From NCBI RefSeq assembly GCF_002078875.1, contig NC_034410.1:102740138-102804137 (forward strand): a stretch of DNA of 64,000 bases, in the 5' to 3' direction. The position numbers and the translations under genes were made by a program. Each line of letters begins with the position of its first letter. The first letter of the stretch is position 1. Under the pieces are notes generated by a model. The model had not been told where the DNA came from. It ran no database searches and saw only the letters and a list, made by a program, of their open reading frames with translations. The stretch is from Numida meleagris. Its lineage: Eukaryota > Chordata > Aves > Galliformes > Numididae. Positions 59,603-64,000 of the stretch are shown in pieces.

Positions 59603-60139
59603 AGGTATGTACGTAATGCCTCCGATATATTTTCATAGAAACTACAGCAGATACAAAGAGCACAATAACACTGTTGTATAGAGCAAATTGTTAGCTTTTG
59701 TAGCTATTTTTCAACATAGTCACCACCATTAGCTATGTGTTTTTGCCAGTGATGAACAAGAGCCTGCATGCCACATTTGTAAGAATCTGCACCAGCGGAG
59801 GTGACCCACTGTCACTTCTGGTGAAATGCGCCATCCACACTTCACTGTGCTCACATCCTGAAAGTTTATGGAGACCAAACAGTGGAAGTGCCAATGAGTG
59901 TCAGTGGGTGCTGTTTTTTCTGCATGGAGGAATTCAGTGACACATCTTTGCTTCATGTGCACTTCCATGTCAGATGCCATTTTGTTAGACTGCCCCTCTG
60001 CTGCCATCTGTGACATAGCAACAAAATGTGATGGAATATTGGCAGGAACTTTCAACCTGCACTGCCATACCACCATCTGCCTCTGACATCATGGGCCAAC
60101 ATCATAAAATAGGAGGCATTACTTTTGGAGCAGCCTTTG
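59603..60139 (-). mobile_element. Internally deleted mariner (MITE-like) copy
   Basis: Both ends match the mariner at 17619-21227 (GTAATGCCTCC on the left, AGGAGGCATTACTTTTGGAG on the right). TA lies on each side, at 59601-59602 and 60140-60141. Only 537 bp remain. The left part breaks off at GTGACCCACTGT and the sequence resumes near the other end, so most of the transposase is missing. A stretch of about 27 bp at 59859-59885 is inverted relative to the other copy. The element cannot move by itself. Confidence 0.85.
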
Positions 60140-60802
60140 TAATATTTCTAAATCCTCTCTACTTTGTTCAGAGGAGTTTTCTTCTTTATTATCACTGTGT
60201 TACACCTTCTCCTGTGTTGTCTTCCATGTTACTCCCTTTGCTCCTTTTGCAGTCTTGGGATGTTTTCTCTCACTATGCTGTGCTTTCTGCTCTCTGTCGT
60301 CCCACTGTGGTTCAGCCAGCTTTTGTGCATATTCTTTGTCTTCAGCTGTTTCTTTTCGTCTTGTCCAGGTATGATTTCACTCCTGAGCACTCTTGTTGTG
60401 GTCTCAGGGATTCCTTCAGAAGATGAATGGCCCCAAGAAAAGAAAGCTTGACCTTAAGTAATGAGCCTACTCCATTCTTCCCTGAAGTCCTAGCAGAGCA
60501 GAATTTGTTCTGTGCACAGCATGCCTTTCTGTGCATCATATTCCTTCTGTCACCGGTCACTATTGGTTTTGAATGCTGGAACAGAAATTTCTCCATCTTC
60601 TGTGAGCATCCTTCAGCATGTGGGAGGTAACTCATGCCCAAGCTGTTACCTTAGGCATGGAACACAGGCTCATACATGTAAGTAACTGTAATTTAATTTG
60701 CTCAGATTTGGCAGATCTGTAAGGGGTGTGGAGACTGCCTCCTCCCTGATGTATCCCATGGCCTGCTCTTCCAGGGTCTTCTTGTGCTTTGAAACTGTAA
60801 CC
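60140..60802. other. Intergenic sequence, nothing recognised
   Basis: T- and C-rich on the plus strand in its first half. No gene or named repeat is supported. Confidence 0.6.
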
Positions 60803-61090
60803 ATTCATAGAATCACTAAGGTTGGAAAAGACCACCAAGGTCATCTAACCCAACCATCAGCCCATCACCACCATGCCCAACGATGTCCCTCAGTGCCACA
60901 TCTATCCTGTTCTTGAACACTTCCAGGGACAGTGACCCCACTACCACCCTGGGCATCTTGTTCCAATACCTCACCATTCTTTCTGAGTAGAATTTTTTTC
61001 CTAATATTCAACCTGAACATTTCCTGGCACACCTTAATGACATTCTCTCTCCTTCTGTTGCTGTTACCTGGGAGAAGAGGCTGACCCCCA
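60803..61090 (-). repeat. CR1 3' fragment (antisense)
   Basis: ATTCATAGAATCACTAAGGT, GGAAAAGACCACCAAGGTCA, CAACCATCAGCCCATCACCA and CAATACCTCACCATTCTTTC form a CR1 3' region in minus orientation, from a subfamily distinct from the copies at 18-30 kb. Confidence 0.87.
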
Positions 61091-61825
61091 CTTTGCTACA
61101 ACCTCATTTCAGGCAGTTGTTGAGAGTGATAAGGTCTTCCCTGCTGCTTTCCTGCTGCTGCTTCTCCAGAAGATGCTCTGTTGCTGCTCCCTCTGTGGGA
61201 TTTTGGTCTCGGTTTCTTCTGGAAGAGCAGGGGAATGGCTGAGGCAAGGGGAAGGGGAGCTGAGGTGATGACAGTGAGGAGACGCTGTGCAAGAGAGCAA
61301 GCACTGTGCTTAGATCCTAAATGCTTACAATCCTGTATGTAGGAATATGTATCTCTGGCACTGTCTGACCTAGTATGTTGCAAATGAAGGTGGGACAGTA
61401 GTGCTTTCTGCAATCTGTTACAGCTGCCAGTGTAACCGTGGTGCAAGTAGGGTAGGATGAGCTTGAGGTGCGTAAATATTGAGCCAGTCTCTGTGGTGTG
61501 TCTTTGTGTAGCCACTGCCTGTAGCAGTGTGGGAGAGCATGGCTTGACCTTGCTAGATGTGAAGCTGTGGCCACGTGCCTGTAGTTCTGAGTGCTCTGTA
61601 GTGCACTGCTCTGTTTCAGCTTCTGCTGACAGCATTGTAAAACAGTAACACTGTGAAATTGAACAAGCTCGTGAGTGGAAATGGGTGAGGGGTGTTTGTC
61701 TTCCTCCTGCAGTGGGATGAACTGTGAGCAGCAGTGCACGGAGCCATCTCTCAGGGCATGGAAGAGAGTTCTTTTCTTTTTACACATTCTATTCACGTTT
61801 TACATGATTTTCATTGTATTCTCAA
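61091..61825. other. Intergenic sequence upstream of TAF4B
   Basis: Moderately GC-rich DNA. Open frames on the minus strand here show no protein family signature, and I do not call a gene. Confidence 0.6.
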
Positions 61826-61912
61826 GGGATACATCCAGGCAACCTGCTCTAGCAGAGGAGTTGGACTAAGTGATCTCTAGAGGTCCTTTCCAACCACTGC
61901 GATTCTGTGAAG
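61826..61912 (+). repeat. CR1 3' tail
   Basis: CTAGCAGAGGAGTTGGACTA followed by GTGATCTCTAGAGGTCCTTT and CCAACCACTGCGATTCTGTG is a standard CR1 tail in plus orientation. Confidence 0.85.
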
Positions 61913-62719
61913 AGATGTATTTCCTCTATACGTTTCTACCTGAAAAATGTTGAAAAGGATGAGTAATATGAGTTGAAATAAAACTTCCTTTTTTGCCTTC
62001 CTTGCTCTTTGCTGCACATTGTGCTTTTTGTACCACTGTAACAAATCACACGCCAAGCCCTGACTTCTGCAATTGCACTGCACTCACCTTGAGCAGGTGA
62101 GCAGAGCTCCTTCAGCTTTATAGGCATAGGCAAGCTTCAGAACCCAGTGAAACACAGCCCTAAAATAGCTGAAGGTCACGCCGCCATCCCTAGCAGAGCA
62201 GCACAACCCGACGACTGCCTTTCTGAAACAACTTTCAGCGTGCGGCGGGAAGTGCCAGCAAGGGCCGCGGTTGTTTCCCAAGGGCAGCCGTGCGCCCGTC
62301 CCCCGCTGCCTCTGCTCAGGCCGGGCACAGAGGCAGTAAGGGACGGCCCCCAGCTTCTGCTGGGGCCGAGTAGGCGGCAACACGAGACGCTCCCTCGGGA
62401 GCGGGGTGCCCTTAGAGGACAGCAGGCAGCACCCAAACCCCTGCAGCGCCACGGGGCGCCTCCAGCCCCGCCCCGTGACGCGGCCCGGCGCGGAGCCTGG
62501 GCGCCTGCGCGTCCTCCGCATGGCGCTATAAACACGGCGGGCGGCGGCCGAGCGCGGGCCCTGAGAAGCACGGGGCAGGGCTGGGCTGGGCTGGGCGCCG
62601 CCGCAGTAGGACGAGCCGGCGGCCCAGGCCCGCCCTCCGCCCGCCCTCTCTCCCTCCCGCCGGCAGGGGAGGCCGGGCCCACGTGGGGCCGCTGAGCGGT
62701 AGGCGGCGGCGGGGTGACC

Positions 62720-62761
62720 ATGTGTGCTGGGCGGCGTGCCGCCGGCCGGGACAGCGCCTGA
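62720..62761 (+). other. Upstream ORF 1 in the TAF4B 5' leader
   Basis: A 13-codon frame from ATG at 62720 to TGA at 62759-62761. The ATG has A at position -3, a favourable context. It is in the same frame as the TAF4B start but closes before it. It matters only if transcription starts upstream of 62720, which the TATA-like box suggests. Confidence 0.5.
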
Positions 62762-62771
62762 GCGCTGAGCG

Positions 62772-62843
62772 ATGCTGCGGGGCGGCGCGGGGCCCTACGC
62801 GACCCGGCCGCCCCCCTCGCCTTCCCTTTCGCCTTCTCCATGA
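62772..62843 (+). other. Upstream ORF 2, stop overlaps the TAF4B start
   Basis: A 23-codon frame from ATG at 62772 whose TGA (62841-62843) overlaps the TAF4B ATG (62840-62842) as ATGA. The upstream ATG has G at -3, while the TAF4B ATG has T at -3. This arrangement is typical of translation by termination and re-initiation or by leaky scanning. Confidence 0.55.
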
Positions 62844-63107
62844 GCGCTCCGGCGGCGGCGGCCCCCGTCAGGCTGATGCCCGGCGGGCACCCGGAGCAGC
62901 CGCCCGCCGGCTCTCCCGCCGGGGGCTCGGCTCCCGCGTGCGGCAGTCCCGCCGCCAAGGTGCCCGGCTGCCCGGCACCCTCCGCTCCCTCCGCGGGGCC
63001 CCCGGCGGTGCGGGCGGCTGCTGCGGGGGGCCCGCGGCCGGTGGTGGTGCCCAAGGGACCGCCCGCCGCCACCATCCAGCTGCCGGCCAACTTCCAGCTG
63101 CCCCCAG
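62840..63107 (+). CDS. TAF4B: TAF4B coding exon 1 (TFIID subunit 4b, N-terminus)
   Basis: TAF4B is a TFIID subunit, a paralogue of TAF4, enriched in gonads and needed for germ-cell gene expression in mammals. The exon encodes 89 residues plus one base of the next codon, starting MSAPAAAAPVRLMPGG. It is rich in Ala, Pro and Gly and ends in TIQLPANFQLPPG, the conserved TAF4-family motif (human TAF4B has TIQFPANLQLPPG at the same exon end). The donor GTGAGT begins at 63108, phase 1. The TAFH and histone-fold domains would be in later exons outside the window. The start is the first ATG in this frame after an in-frame stop at 62759. TAF4B is preferred over TAF4 because of the linkage to SS18. Confidence 0.9.
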
Positions 63108-64000
63108 GTGAGTGCGCGCCCCGAGCCGCGGGGCCACACGCGCGTCCTCCTGCTTCGTCGCTCCGCGTGGGCAAGTGGGAGCTCAGGCAGCTGGGTGCGA
63201 TGGGGAAAGTTGGGATGAGTGCCCCAGGAGTTGGGAGCGGGTCGCTTTTCTGCCTGCGAGGCGGGTGGGTGAGGTGGGGTGTTCGTCTGCCTTGCAGACG
63301 TGGAGATCACAGGCTGCTCGAGTCGGACACTGTTAGGGGTGCTCGCAGCACCTGAGGTGGATGCAGGGTGGATGTGGAAGCCGCTGTGTAGGGCAACTTT
63401 TCGTGTTCCACGCGAGCTGTTACAGAGGAGTTCTTTTTGCTGTGGTGGCCAACCAGGCCCCTGCGAGCCCTTCGTGGAGCAAAACATCTCTCTGCATAAG
63501 GTGTGCAGTGAGAACGCTTGAAGTTCTTTTCTTTCTTTAACGCGTGTGTGGGAAATATGCTTACGGACATACTTCATGGAGCAGCAAAGAGAACACTGGT
63601 GCAGCGCCCATACAGCAGTGGTAGCGGTAACTTACAGCTTGGGATGGTACCAGAGACTGCCCAGGTGTTCCTACCTGCACTACAGTGACTGATACCACTA
63701 CTCTTACTCTGTTGAGGTATGCAATTGCCTAGTGCTATTGCTGCTGTAATTATTTTCTGCCAGGACAGCTCCTTTGTTGGAGCATCTTTCTCAGTTACTT
63801 CCAGGTAGGATGCTGCCTGAACGGAGGTCTGACTGTATGTTCGGTCCTGTGCTGCTGCTGCTTCTGCATGTTTGCATTTCCTCTTTTTGTTTCTCTTTCA
63901 TTTTTCTTTCATTATTTTTTCCGTTTCTTTTCTCAAAGACACGTGCCTCTTTGGGAGTTGTTAATATAAGGGAAAATAAAGTCTTTAATAAGTAAGTTTT
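63108..64000 (+). other. TAF4B: Start of TAF4B intron 1
   Basis: GC-rich at first, then ordinary sequence to the end of the window. No further exon or repeat is recognised. Confidence 0.8.

Larger units (their letters stand above)
62200..63200. promoter_or_regulatory. TAF4B: CpG island and TAF4B promoter
   Basis: A sharp rise in GC and CpG content surrounds TAF4B exon 1. It contains an NRF1-like site (GGCGCCTGCGCG near 62500), a TATA-like TATAAA at 62527-62532 and an E-box CACGTG at 62680-62685. The TATA-like box would place a start site near 62555-62560, but a CpG-island gene may also start at several sites. The motif calls are by eye only. Confidence 0.7.

Noticed and set aside
62176..63174. 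Minus-strand open frame of 332 codons over the TAF4B CpG island
   Set aside because: Composition effect of GC-rich DNA opposite a real exon; Ala/Gly/Arg/Pro-rich with no recognisable domain.

Overview
This is vertebrate nuclear DNA, almost certainly from a galliform bird (chicken or a close relative). The signs are large introns, two CpG-island promoters, about 15 CR1 LINE fragments (the dominant bird retrotransposon), two copies of a Galluhop-like mariner transposon and a bird-type solo LTR. The locus matches the mammalian block SS18 (-) / PSMA8 (+) / TAF4B (+).

Left part (1-37.1 kb): SS18, a BAF (SWI/SNF) chromatin-remodelling subunit, runs right to left. Eight coding exons were placed with splice sites and phases that all fit together. 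They start at the ATG at 37054 and give 973 nt of open coding sequence (about 324 codons); the C-terminal exons lie beyond the left edge. Exons 5 to 8 are all phase 1-1 cassettes. The introns hold CR1 pieces that are all antisense to SS18. The 16.8-kb intron 3 contains a mariner element split by a long CR1.

Middle part (37.6-62 kb): no intact gene was seen. The most interesting content is the relic of PSMA8, the testis-specific proteasome alpha4s subunit. Degraded exon matches (2, 3, 5, 6, 7 and perhaps 4) lie in the right order and on the expected strand between 47.58 and 57.71 kb. Several splice sites survive, but frameshifts, stops and deletions break the frame. Retained introns and the conserved position mark it as a unitary pseudogene, not a processed copy. 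This part also holds many CR1 fragments in minus orientation, a solo LTR interrupted by a 355-bp assembly gap, and a deleted mariner copy with a micro-inversion.

Right part (62.2-64 kb): a CpG island, a TATA-like box and the first coding exon of TAF4B (a TFIID subunit enriched in gonads), then the start of its intron 1. Two short upstream ORFs precede the TAF4B start; the second ends in an ATGA overlap with the TAF4B ATG.
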